Assembly (NCBI GenBank): GCA_951799445.1
Contig: OX637292.1
Coordinates: 1,367,296-1,431,295, forward strand
Reading direction: 5' to 3'
Length of the DNA stretch: 64,000 nt
Source: Pseudisothecium myosuroides
Lineage: Eukaryota; Streptophyta; Bryopsida; Hypnales; Lembophyllaceae
The translations under genes and the position numbers were made by a program. A model generated the notes under the pieces. That model searched no databases, had not been told where the DNA came from, and saw only the letters and a program-made list of their open reading frames with translations. Numbering within the stretch: the first letter of the stretch is position 1; each line of letters starts with the position of its first letter. Positions 13,089-24,900 of the stretch are shown here, in pieces.

Positions 13089-14010
13089 TTAATCCCTAAA
13101 TTAAAGGATCAAAGTCCCCTCAGGGGATACTTGAGATTTTTGACAGGCTCGTGTGACTTGAAATTTTTGACTTGATTCTTAAAACTTATTTTGAAGATCA
13201 CATTAGCTTTTCAAAAATATAATTTTTTTCCAATCGGTGCCAGGAGCAAAAGTTATGCCACCCTAAGTCAAAAAAGTTGTTTGCTGGGCAGAACAAAAAA
13301 AATAAATTTAATTTTAGAATTTAATTTTCAATTTTTTTCTTGAAGATCATATTTTTCTACATTTGAAGCTTTGATTCATTCTATTTGGACTAATAATGAG
13401 AAAGTTACAAGCAATCTTGTTTTTGGGGCAATCTAAGTATCTTCTTCAAAAAACAACTTATAGAATTCATTTTTTTAATTCACTTTTCAAATTTCACTTT
13501 TTTTTTTTTGACAAGGTTAAGTTTTTTGGTAAGAACAATCTCACCATTGGGATTACAGTGTTTCAATTCCATCTTAGAGCTATTAACGATTTAGTACTTT
13601 GTTCAATTTTGGACCTACTTCTATTTCACAATTTTTTAATGAATGAAAATCAAGTGTGTTTTTTTGAATTTTTTTCCCCTGACTCTCAATTCAAATGTTC
13701 AATATAAATTTTTTTAAATTTATGGTCTGTAGTGCAAAAAGTTTCCACAAATGGTGATCAAAGCCATCTAAAATTGCAGACCAACACTCAAAAATGAATT
13801 AAAAATTCAACTTTGAATGCTAATATCTTCCAATCCGTATAGTCAAACTTCATGAAATTTTTGCCACATGATTTGAGACAAGAGAAGTACAAGATCTTTT
13901 AGTTAGATTCTAAAAAAAATGTCTTTTTTGTTTTCTTGAGTAATCGCAGCAAAAATGGCAATTTTCAATGGTTTTGGAGCTAGAAAATGCCTTGATCCTT
14001 TAGGAATTAA
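13089..14010. mobile_element. piggyBac-like non-autonomous element, copy 2
   Basis: Bounded by TTAA at 13089-13092 and 14007-14010. Ends have decayed to TCCCTAAA and TTTAGGAA. The interior resembles copies 1, 3 and 4, including the subterminal hairpin (GTCCCCTCAGGGGA) and the conserved segment with GAGAAAGTTA. It may interrupt the LTR region of the adjoining decayed gypsy element. Confidence 0.65.
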
Positions 14011-14754
14011 TATTATATGGGGATAACGGTGTAGAGGAGGGCGCCACAGTGAGAGCTGTGGTGCCGTGGTGAAAGCCCACTTGTGACTTGAAATACTAAG
14101 TCACAAGGGTCCGATGGTGAGACGGAGTGAGCCTCTGAGAGTTGGACTAACAATGTGGGCTTGTGTGACTTGTACCCTGTTGTGAAGTTTGTGCATATTA
14201 GTGAGTAGCTACGCTAGATGAGGTATAGGGCATTATGTGGGGCAGATCCGCGTTATATATGATATCAGAGTGGTCTAAGCTCGGTACCGTGGTTCTTGTG
14301 ATCCCTTATAGTGGTGGAGCTTAGCTTAGTAGAAGAATTGAGTGAGGAGCGCTCGATGAAGAAGAGCAAGACATGTGCTGCGGTTGAAAAGTTACAACGA
14401 GATGGGGACACAAAGATGACCCAAGTGGAAGATCCAATGTTCTTATTGGCCAAACGTGCTAGTGTCAAAGAGAAGAGCAAGTCTTCAAAGAAGAAGGCAA
14501 GTAAGTCCAACCCCGTGCCCGGGGAGGGTCCTTCATAGAAAGTTGAAGTTGCTCCAATTGTGGAGATTAACTCCCAAGGTAATCAAAATGCCAATCCAAT
14601 TGTGCTGGAGGCAAATGTTGATGGTGGTGGTCTACATGGTACAAGTGCGCGCAGAAGGCAAAAATGAAGAGGTGGATGAAAGCGCCGAAAAAGACTCTGA
14701 CCATGAATCACCTTGACATAGAGCCAAGTTGGTGGAATCAAAGGGCAAAAGTAG

Positions 14755-17132
14755 CACTATAAGAATTTTTTTTCTCTTAATGTCAGACCAAGAACATACA
14801 ATGTCCAAGGCAAAACATACTATGTCTGCAGGGACATCAAAATGTTTGAAATACAAGGCACAAAATCGGGGAGATTTTTCTAGATGTTGTAGATGATGGC
14901 GGCAAATTCCATTGAAACAAGTTGGTGTTACCATGCACGCCAATATTTTCTCAGACATGGTGAAGGACATGTTGATGTCCTTAGGGATCGTTTGCAAAAA
15001 CATTGATTGCCACATCAGCTTCAATGACCCATTTTCATGGAGGATAAGTTTGGTGAAATTACTTTGGTCTTGGATAAAAAGGCTGACCAAGGTTAAAAAA
15101 AAAGGGCACCGGGCAGCCACCAGGCAGACATTGGGAAAAAAAGATGATGTGGCATGTGACTTGGCATGCCACATCAGTTGAGGGGGGTTCACATAGACGT
15201 TGTCAAAGACATTGTGTAAGACGGTGAGATGTCTTTGACGACGTCTCTATAGACGGACAAACGTCTTAGGAGATGTTGTTAAAGGAGGCATAATGTCTAT
15301 GGAGACGTCTATGGAGATGTCATCTCCGTTGATTACAGATAATAGATATGAACGTGGAATTGCATTTGCGTATGGCAAAGGACAAAAGGTTTGAACAAGA
15401 TAGACGCAATAGTCTTATTAAATAAGGAATGTGATAAATGAATTTCCAATTACTATTGTCGACATACAACACAAGGCAATTCATAGGTCCATTCAAAAAA
15501 TCATGTGTGCATTTCGTATAATTGACCCTAAACATGGCAACGAGGTGCCAAGTGCTGGATTGTTTAGGAGTGGGCACCATTGCCTTCAAAGTATATTGGT
15601 ACATCTTGGGAGATTCAAGGTTCTAATAAGATAGTCAATGCATTCTTTGGGGAGAAATAGTGCAATGAATTGTACTTGCACTCCTAGTCAACAAAATTTC
15701 AACACAACAATTTCCTAAGCAATTGAAGAAATGATGCATACATTTTATGTAAGCAACCCTACACACAATAAAAAAGTCAAACGCATGTCACATTCAGCAC
15801 CAGACACCACTACCTTTGTCCCTCAATGAATGTCTGGAAGACACTAGTACTCCTCCGGAAGGCATAGAGGTGGACAATCTACTCTGTCCTCATGACATCC
15901 TGCTAGACGTCTTACCGGCAGTGTTTTTTTTTCCGGCGATTTGGTGCAAAATTGCACTAAATTTTATAGCCTGGCACCATGCCTATAGAAAAAAATGGTA
16001 CTAAAAAGGTGGAAAATTGCCAAAAAACTTCAAATACAAAAAAAATCTTGGATGAAATCGCCAGATTCTAGATGAAAACTAAACTATGGATAAGTGATGT
16101 GTGCTAATATGATATTTTCTATCCAATATGTGGATGAATGTTGAAATTTTGAGCACCACTATAACATTCAATATCGCCACTATGGCACCTCATTGAAAAT
16201 GAAAAAAAAAACACTGCTTACCGGACGTCAACGTGCTGTCCCCATAGAAACCTAAATCTTGCGTTTTACATATCCCATATGATTTGTCTTCCCTCCTACC
16301 ATCCCACTTGTATAAAGAACCCGTCTTCATCCTTCTATATACTCACAGCAAGTGGCTTTTGAAGCCATGTGACATAAGTGCCAAATATGGTGTATTATGT
16401 ATATTATATGGTGTATTGTGTATTATGTATGGTATACTGTGTATGACATGTTGTATTGAACATTATGAAATGCATGTGAACGTCATGTAGGACATGTGAG
16501 ACTGTCCATATTAACATCATGCCGAATAGTACATTCAATCACATGGACATCTAATATGACATCATTTTATTTTTTTAAATCATACCAAACATTGCCAGAG
16601 GTATTTGTGATGAAAAATAGATGTATACATTGATGGCACAAGACATTCGGACGTCTAAAGTGACGTCTCAAAATACGTCTATGAAAACATCTAGACGTCT
16701 GAGTTGACGTTTCAAAAAACGTGTAGACATCTAAGTTGACGTCTTCAAAGACAGTATTAAAATTCTTAGACAATAGAAAACTATGCTAACATGGCATGCC
16801 ACGTCAACCTTGTTGGATGCCATGTCACGTTTCCCGCTGCCACGTTACATGCCACATCATGAACGAGAATGGATGAAAAAAAATTCTACGTAGCTGCCCG
16901 TGCATGCGTGGCACCTAGGTGGCAGCCACATGGTGGCCTTTGAGGACCCTGTTGCCCCATGTCTTTTTGGATGTCTAGTCAAAAACATGTTGATGTTTGT
17001 CGTCTTTTTTTATGTTTTTGGCACGTCTAAGGCAACGTAAAATTTTGGACGTCCATGTAGACATTTCAAGACATCAAACAAGACATTAGCACGCAGAATC
17101 CATGGATAAAAAAACATTGTTTTCTAATAGTG
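14755..17132. mobile_element. Non-autonomous CACTA (En/Spm) transposon
   Basis: The left end is CACTATAAGAA, the right end TTTTCTAATAGTG (inverted CACTATTAGAAAA). A 3-bp target duplication, TAG, lies at 14752-14754 and 17133-17135. Both ends carry many AGACGTC-type motifs (about 15190-15320 and 16640-17060), as expected of CACTA subterminal repeats bound by the transposase. No transposase ORF remains in the 2378 bp. A 298-bp hAT MITE is nested at 15919-16216. Confidence 0.87.
15919..16216. mobile_element. hAT-type MITE nested in the CACTA element
   Basis: The ends are CAGTGTTTTTTTTTC and its inverse ending AAACACTG. A perfect 8-bp target duplication, CTTACCGG, lies at 15911-15918 and 16217-16224. 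Eight-bp duplication plus a CAGTG terminus is characteristic of the hAT superfamily. Removing the element restores an AGACGTCTTACCGGACGTC subterminal repeat of the host CACTA. Confidence 0.88.
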
Positions 17133-17191
17133 TAGTAAAGCTAGTTGGTACTATTGATAAGTTGATCCGACTAAACCAGGAACTATTGAGC

Positions 17192-17333
17192 CATTAGAAG
17201 AAATTTGAGGGCTATAGAGGGCCGTTTTAGGGCTGTTCCCGCAACTGGGAACATCCAGAATATAAAAATAATTTAAAAATAATTTAAAAATAATTTAAAT
17301 AAATAAATAAATAAATTTAAAATTTAAAAATAA

Positions 17334-17371
<38 letters not shown>

Positions 17372-17425
17372 AAATTTAAATTTTTTAAAAAATAATTATT
17401 TTATTTGAAAAAAAATATTAAAAAA
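17192..17425. mobile_element. CATTAGAAGA-type MITE (copy 2, right end lost) with AT microsatellite
   Basis: The left end CATTAGAAGAAATTTGAGG matches copies at 9121 and 18579, followed by the shared GGGCCGTTTTAG segment. The right end is not recognisable. The interior has expanded into AAATAATTT, AAAT and (TA)n tracts (about 17260-17420). Confidence 0.5.
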
Positions 17426-17782
17426 TTACATTAGGATACCAAAGACTGGTATTAAGGGCTTCATCTGAGAGTATGAAACCTATTATGAAGTAGGAGGATA
17501 TCAAGGGAATGAAGTGATGGTGAAGAGCTTCAACGCCTTTCTCAAAGATGGTGCCGTTGCCACCTATTTGGCTTAGAAAGAGGTTCTTTCAATACCAAGT
17601 ACTTGGACCTAGCTTAAGGCTTGGGCTAGTGTCACATGGCTGGTGTCAAGTGATTACACCAACATTTCTTGGATGTGACTGCACTAGAAGTAACGAGATT
17701 GGGTTCCAATGAAAGCCTTGCTAAGTTTGTGGAAGATTATAAAGTAAATTCCTCCAATAATGCAAGGTTGTACTATGAAAAA

Positions 17783-17977
17783 CCCGAATTTAGATGATGA
17801 GCCTTAATTTTTTTAAACGGACTTTAGGTGATGTCCAATGCAACTGCAAAACCATGTTTTTATGTCAACATTGATGTTACGCTGGACGTTTTTGTTGATA
17901 TAAAACATGGATTTATTGCATTAGACATCACCTAAAATTTGTTTAAAAAAATTAGTGCTCATCACCTAAAACGTGGA
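17783..17977. mobile_element. Fold-back MITE, about 195 bp
   Basis: The left arm (TTTAGATGATGAGCC ... GGTGATGTCCAATGCAA) pairs with the right arm (TTGCATTAGACATCACC ... GTGCTCATCACCTAAA). Inner arms also pair (TGTCAACA / TGTTGATA flanking ACATGG). Nearly the whole segment is one imperfect palindrome. It interrupts the decayed gag region. Confidence 0.7.
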
Positions 17978-18578
17978 ATTATTTATAGTATTGAAGAAAA
18001 TCTGCAATTAAGGTTGTAAGGGGCTTTCTTTGCCAATCTATATGAAGCCACCAAGAGGAAAGTTTGGGAGCATGAGAAGCTCCCAAATACTATATTGGAG
18101 TTTTTTGACTTAGTCATTTGCTTAGGTAATGCTAGGGTTGTTGGCAAGCACGATGGACAAGTGAGTGGCAAAGTCGTGGAAAAAAACTCTCTAGGGCAAA
18201 ATAGCCACAAGACAAAATTTCATAAGCCAAAGCTAGAGGCACATAAGGGTGCCAAAGGGAGTGACTAATTTTTTGCCAAAAAGGCTAAGGGAGTGAATGT
18301 AGAGGTAGCTAAGGAGTCTTGAGCTTGCTTCAACTATGGCAAGGTAGGACATCAAGCTCATGATTTCCGTAAGGATAAGAAAGGTTTCAAATCCCCTAAT
18401 GTAAGTGTTGACTCAACTGACTCAAAGCTAAAGGTACTTGCAATGAATCAATTAAAAATGCTATTGCTACTCAGGATGTTTGTGCTACTAAGGTTGCTCT
18501 TGCTACTGAGTTAATAGGGATGCCTTTGAAAAGAAATAATAAGATACTTAGGAATTTAAGTCGTAGGCAAGTGGTAAA

Positions 18579-18850
18579 CATTAGAAGAGATTGGAGGCCT
18601 TTGGAGGGCCGTTTTAGGAATGTTCCCCTTCCTTGTTCCTCTGTTCTGAACTAGCAATAAAGTTATCAAATTTTTTTTTTAATTTTATTCAAAAGTGAAA
18701 AAAAATTTAAAAAAATTATTATTTTTTTTTTCAAAAAAATCTGACATAGCACTCTCTCGACCATGTCAGACTGCGCATGTGGCAGAATTCCTAGGCTGGG
18801 AACACCTTGGGAACTCGCAGTCTTCTAGTGGCCTCAAATCTCTTCTAATG
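18579..18850. mobile_element. CATTAGAAGA-type MITE (copy 3)
   Basis: CATTAGAAGAGATTGGAGGC at the left is matched inverted by GGCCTCAAATCTCTTCTAATG at the right, the best preserved copy of the family. The interior holds GGGCCGTTTTAGGAATGTTCCC, A/T homopolymers and a GACCATGTCAGACT segment. No certain target duplication. Confidence 0.7.
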
Positions 18851-19030
18851 GAGGGAAACTTTGAGGCTTCCCTCTCAACCATTAATCTAGGTTCTAAACG
18901 CTCAATTTACTTGTGGGCCAAAATCAAGGGAATTCATATTACTTTGTTGTCAGACATAGACACCACAAATTTAGTCTTGAATTTGCGGTGGGCAAAGAGG
19001 TTGGGTTTGGTGATGGAGAAGATGGCATGT

Positions 19031-21040
19031 TTTTTGTGTTTTTTTTGGTGGTTAGAGCAAACTATGCCACCTCCTTATTGGTGATGAGACAAATTTTCCA
19101 TATGATTAATAAGTGCAATTTTACATTACTTAGTGCAAAAATGGGTAATTATTTGCTTTTAGCTCTTTCATTCAACTCTTGAGGACCTATTCGTGTATAC
19201 AAGATTTTTTTAAAATTTGGCTTAAAGCTTGTATTCAATCTGACTATGCTTGTGCAAAGTTAGTTTTTTTAATCACAAGCTAGGTTGTTCAAGGAAACTC
19301 TTTGGTACCGCTAGGATCTTCTAGCCATGTAGCCAATGATCAAGAAAAAACAAAATTTGCATTTTTTTTCTTTCATTTAGCTCTTGATTGTAGCATTCAA
19401 TTATTTTCCGATGACCTAGCTTAAAATCCATGTACCTTGCCATGCTGATGGGAGCTTGGGGCCCAGGCTTTAGTGATGTTAAAATAAAAAATAATTTTGA
19501 TTATGATGCCATTTCAGTTTCAACTCATGGTCACTCATTAGTAGAATTAGATTTTCTTTTGATCAATTGGCCTTAGATTTGGAAAACTTGTTGGCGTTGA
19601 TGGAATCCAAAAGCCCTTAGCAAGTGATCCTAAAATCAAAATATGGATTATTGAATTAAATTTATTTAAAATAAATAAATTTGATGCAAGTTCATTTTCA
19701 AATTATTTGTTCTCATTTGTAGCTTTAGCTCATACCTTGTAATTACTAGGCTATTGGTTTTAGAGCCCTAAGCCTAAAGTCAATGATCTCAAAAATTCAA
19801 TATATATTGAATAGAAGTTTTCATATATCATTTGGATGGTGTGATACAAACAAATGTTGTTTGATACATTGAACCCTTGATACTTTTTATGATTATTTCT
19901 CTTTTCAAAAATTTCATCAGAGTCAACTCTTGTTCAAGAGGTTCATTGTTAATTTGAGACCCCTAAGTTCCATGGCTCTAAGCACCCCTTCAATGGTAGC
20001 AATTTAGATGTTGAGGAGAATGGTACAAATGTTGAGGAAGATAGGTTCCACTATCCACAAGTATAGGTCTTTACTCTAAAAAATTGTATGCTCACAAGCT
20101 CATGCTCACATGTTTACAAAATAATACCCCTGCTTGTAGAGGTATTATTGAGCTCTTCTATATAAAAGATGCTAAAAATTTGAATGAAAAACATATAGCA
20201 ATAGTGAAATTTTCAATTTCATTTAGCATTTTGTGTATTTGATATGAATTTTTTTCTTGTATTCTTCATAAATCCTTATTAATTTCAATTACATCAATTT
20301 TTTTTGAAAATTCTAGAATATATAGAAGGGACTTGATTTCATATTTGAAAAACAAAATAAAATTTTCAATAATAGTTAGTAAAAATATAGACCTATAGAG
20401 CAAAAAATATTGCAATTCAGTACACGGTCGACTAGGTCAACATTGTTTAGGAATTAATTAAAGATATGTTCATTTGAAAGTAATCAATGGAAGATGATGC
20501 CATCAAATGCTGCGTTTGGTTGGTTTTGACACAAAGAAGGCCCAAAAAAGAGGGAGATGGAGGCCTTTGAAAGAGGAGGAGGCATATCCTACATAGACAT
20601 CATTATTATGTACAAAATAAAATGAAAAATAAAAGAGGAACAACAAAAAATAAAAAGTGGAGTAAAGTAAAGCTAGGGAACTTAATTTGAGAGCAAGGTA
20701 GGATAAGGTAGAGGTGCATTGTGCATGAATAGGAAGGATAGCCCGAGGGTTCACCTACTCTAGTTACAACCTTCTTTTCTATTGTTCCTAAAATATCTAT
20801 TCTTGCCAATATGGTACGTGTTTTTATTTATAGTTTCTATGATCCAACATGGCAACAACTATCATTGTTTTTCTTGTTTGTCTCAATTTTTGTGTACCTT
20901 TTTTTGGTGTTGTAAGAACACCTCCACCTCTCTATGGTGAGGGTCTGCTAGAAGGCCCAAGTAGATGAAAAATGCTCTGGGCTCCTCCAACTATATTCTC
21001 CAAACATTCCACTCTATTGTGTGAAGATTAGGGACGCCAA
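19031..21040. other. AT-rich intergenic region
   Basis: No gene is supported. The first kilobase may be further decayed retroelement sequence, since it follows the protease remnant, but no reverse transcriptase motif could be read. Confidence 0.4.
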
Positions 21041-21982
21041 ATTCACCGTTCGTCTACTTTTTTTCTCCATTCCATTTGTGATCGGGTGATTTGCTACTTG
21101 TCAGTCCCATTTGGTGTGCTCGGATGGGGGAGGACAACACAATACAGGTTTGCCATTCATTTTGGTGCGTAAGGTGGAGCTCTTCCGTTCCGCAGAAAGT
21201 CAAGTCTTTGTTGCTGCTCCAGTCGTTCACTGAAACCCCGTCCGTGTGTGTGCACTCCGTCCGTCCGTCACTCATTCGTTCGTCCATCCTTCCGAGCAAC
21301 CCCGACAGTAGTGTTCCCGTCCCGTCCCTTCCCTTCCCTTCCCGTCCCTGGCCTTGCCTGCCCCCTCCGTCGCTCTCTGCTGCTCCTCCTCGTCCTTCAT
21401 TATTCTGTGCATCTCTCTGAACTTCGTTCCTTCCTTTCCTCCTGCGCCCGCCCCTCCCTTCCTCCCTCGACTGTCCTTTCTCCGTTGTTGGTTGGTTCGT
21501 TGCTTGCTCCTCTTTCTTTCTTTCATTCTGGATCCGTCTTCTTCTGCAGCTTCAGCCCTCCCCGCTAACCTTCACCTTCCTGCCTCCCTCCTCTTTCAGT
21601 GCTGCCTGCCTTCAGTTCTTCCTTGCCCTGGCCTTCTTTTTCTCGGGATCCCTGTTCTTCTTTCCTAAGTGAAGTCTTCATTGTCCCCACCCCCCGGCCC
21701 TCCCCGCTCCTCTCCTCTCTCGTCCGTCTTGTTCTAGATCCTGTTCTTCCCTACCCCTGGGGAATGCTCCGCAACATCTAGACCCCCTGCCGTTGCTGTT
21801 CGTAAGTTTCACAGATTTTCCTGGCGGGGCTCCCTTGTATGGAGTTTGCAACGCCTTCTACCGATGTAGCATTTAGGACTTCTTCTGGTGGAGCATAAAC
21901 TGGCAACACTAGCTCTGCTGCCTGTGCTCAGGGGCCACGCCTGGCAGCGACCAGGAGGAGGGAACACCTGGGATCGGACGAA
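21041..21982 (+). promoter_or_regulatory. Promoter and pyrimidine-rich 5' leader of the nucleotide-sugar transporter
   Basis: From about 21250 to 21780 the + strand is strongly C/T-rich with short CCGT, CCTTCC and TTCTTTC iterations. It is followed by less biased sequence up to the start codon at 21983. Long pyrimidine-rich leaders are frequent in plant housekeeping genes. No unambiguous TATA box was identified. Confidence 0.45.
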
Positions 21983-24900
21983 ATGAATGGAGTGGTGGAA
22001 TGTAAGGCGTGCGGGTCAAAGGCGAGGCCAGTTTCGGTGGCCTACGACAGACAGCGGAGCAGTAAACAATCAAACTGGAGGGCGCGCAATGTGCTTCTCG
22101 TCCTTGGCGACTGTACTCTTATTGCCCTCCAGGTACGTCCGTAGATCGATTTCAGAGGGGGGCATGCCAGGGTTAGACTATACATTGGAGAGGCGGAATT
22201 ACTCATTCTGATCGTAATTCAAGTCCGGCGGACTCAGCGGAAACCTCCTCAATGCAGACTTCTTCGATCTAGGTTTTCGTTACGGGAGCGTCCCTAATCC
22301 CAGCTGTTGTTCAGCTCTGTGAGGTTCGTAGGGTTGTTGAGGACTGTCCTGAGCGCAGAGTCCGATCTGTTGTCACACGTGGTGAATACTAGACTAACCA
22401 GCCAACAATTCCTTGACATCACGGATCCCGGCGAAGATCTTGTACCAGTTTCAGCTGAAAGGGTTGAATTCGCACCAAATCATTAGTTTACTTAGGCTTC
22501 CCATCGATCGTGGAGTAACCCTAATATCAGGTAGGCAGGGAGTGTTTAACGTAAACAGCGAAGTGCTTTACTTACATCGTTCTCTATTCTGAAGGCAAAC
22601 AAAGAGATCAATTCCAGCGGGGTAACCTAAAAGCGGAGCGGGAGACGAGGAACGTAAATCAAAGAAAACATCTGCTACCTGGAGTTATCTTCGTAGAGTT
22701 TCGTCCGATTATATACTGGTGTCCTATTTTCTAATGCAGAAACTCAAATTTGTTTCTCGTTTTGAGGCTAGAGTCGAATACGGGAGTGTACAAAGAAATT
22801 TTTCCTTGCTAGTCTTGAACGACAGTTATGACAATTTTCTTAAGGTTGCTGCTGTCTCAATTCAGCTGATATATGACGGGGCTCTAAAAGATGATGGCAT
22901 GCCAGCTCGTGTAGATGGCCTATTTCTTACCTTGTCATTTCTTTGTTCAATATCCGTTTCCAATTAGCGGTCTGGATCCAAGGGGTTCCATTCGATTGGG
23001 AATTCATGTTCCTGTAGTTGATTGAGTTTTTTGACAGATCATATTTCCGGATGGTTGCACCGATGTTTCAATATTTATAATTCCCGTTTTGTATGTAGTT
23101 ACTCCCTCAACGATCGCGCTGGTTCACCGATTTGCCTTGTATTTCAATGGCTAATTAGTATGTCGATTTTCCTCATGTCTCAGGCATCATGCAGAGTGCG
23201 ATGATTCTTTTAAGAATCTCCCGTGCACTCGGTTCGCTTCTCTTTATCTTCAAGTTTGTCGTTGTATCACGCTTCTTCCTTCTGCAGGACGATTTCAGTA
23301 TTTTCGTAAGCCTCCTATCTAATAACTTATATTGTGTTGTTGTTTTGTCCAGCCAATATTGGTGTACATATCGAAAGTGGACGGAAAGTTTCTCTTCAGT
23401 CCAGTGAGCGTGAACTTTCTTACAGAATTCATGAAAGTGGTATTTGCCATTGGCATGTTACTGTGGCAGGTGATTATGTTCTGTGACATTCGTTGAATAC
23501 GTGTTTTGTTTGTAGGCTAGCTAACGTAGTATTATGAATATATCTTAAATGAGTTAGTTTAATATTTGACTTTTATGTGAGTATAATGTTATGAATAGAG
23601 CGTAATGCCCAGGAAAGTGTTAAATCCATTTAAAGCCTTTCTTGTCGAATAAACACTCCATGTGCTGAGGCATGTTTGAGCCTGATGTCATGAGCACACG
23701 TAAACTGTGTTCATTTTGCATTCGCAGGCACGTCAACAACGACCAACAGAGCTGTCGTTGCTCTCTCCAAATGTCATTTTGACGGTGTGTTCCTTGTGTT
23801 CCTTGTGTTCCTCAAGTTTTCTTACCTCAATGGAGGAAGTTATCTTACCTCTATCAGCGTCTTCTTGGCTTTCATTAGTACACGAGTCTCCTCTTGCGTG
23901 TGTGTGGACTTTGCTAAGGAGCTTCTATCTGTTTTCCTATATCTTCTTTTGAAAGTTTTCGTAACATTCCTGTGTCATGGGATTCTGGGAGCAACTCCTG
24001 TCGTGTTAATTTCAGTCATAACCAACCATTTTTGAATGTAAGTTGTTTTACTGTATCAAAATGTTTTCTGTGTTGTGCAATAAACATGTCTTTGAATGCA
24101 GGCTGCAAGAAAGAATTATCTGCTAGCTGTTCCTGCATGTTTGTACGCCATCAACAATTATTTGAAGTTTATCATGCAGGTACATGTTATGTCAAGTATC
24201 AATTAGTTCGAACTTTCCAGAAGCTGTCTGCATGTCTTTTACAAGGTGTAGCCATTGAAATCTTTTAATACATGTAGCAATGTGTATTAAGGATTTCGTG
24301 TTGAGAGTTTCAAGAAGCTGAAGGTGAAATTCATCTGGGTGTTCTGCAGTTATACTTTAATCCTGCAACCGTGAAGATGTTGAGTAATTTAAAGGTGAGT
24401 AGTATTTGTGTGTCTCTTAAAGCATCTTGGAGTGCTGCACTTGTGTTTCTTATATGACGTCTACATTATATATCTTTATACACTTCATATAGCTTTAGAT
24501 TATGAAATGTATTGCTTTGACAAATATCACTCCTATGTATTGCTTATACAAGGTGAAATATACAATTAGCTGAAATTCATATTCAATTCCAATATCAAGA
24601 TTGATGAATTTAAGATGTCAATTTCTTATGATGCACTATTGTCAGTCCATCTATATATCAGTGGTTTAACGATAGTGGCACCTTCACCTGCATCAAGTAA
24701 GCTGTGTTTCAAACTGCATTGTGTTCCTGATTTTGTCAATTGCGGATGACTGGGTTTCTTATGCAATACGTATGTCAGGAAATTATTGATATTTCCGAGC
24801 TCATCTGAAAATGTCTTCGGTGTCACCAGGTTTTAGTGATTGCTCTCCTGTTGAAGGCAGTCATGAAACGACGGTTTACTGTCATGCAGGTGACTTTTTT

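Larger units (their letters stand above)
14260..19030 (+). pseudogene. Decayed Ty3/gypsy-type retrotransposon (primer site, gag, zinc knuckle, protease remnants)
   Basis: TGATATCAGAGTGG at 14260-14273 resembles the usual plant initiator tRNA-Met primer site. A gag-like lysine-rich open stretch follows (14311-14538). After a CACTA insertion, gag-like sequence resumes at 17136 (KLVGTIDKLIRLNQELL frame). A degenerate CCHC knuckle (ACFNYGKVGHQAHDF) lies near 18330-18372, with key cysteines lost. Near 18910-19010 is a retropepsin-like stretch (IKGIHITLLSDIDTTN) in which the catalytic DTGA has become DIDT. Stops and frame changes occur throughout. At least four later insertions split it (14755-17132, 17192-17425, 17783-17977, 18579-18850). 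Gypsy rather than another class is inferred from the order and the protease motif. Confidence 0.6.

Noticed and set aside
21248..21781. Overlapping Ser/Pro/Leu-rich ORFs upstream of the transporter
   Set aside because: Low-complexity translation of a C/T-rich leader with no domain and no conservation signal.
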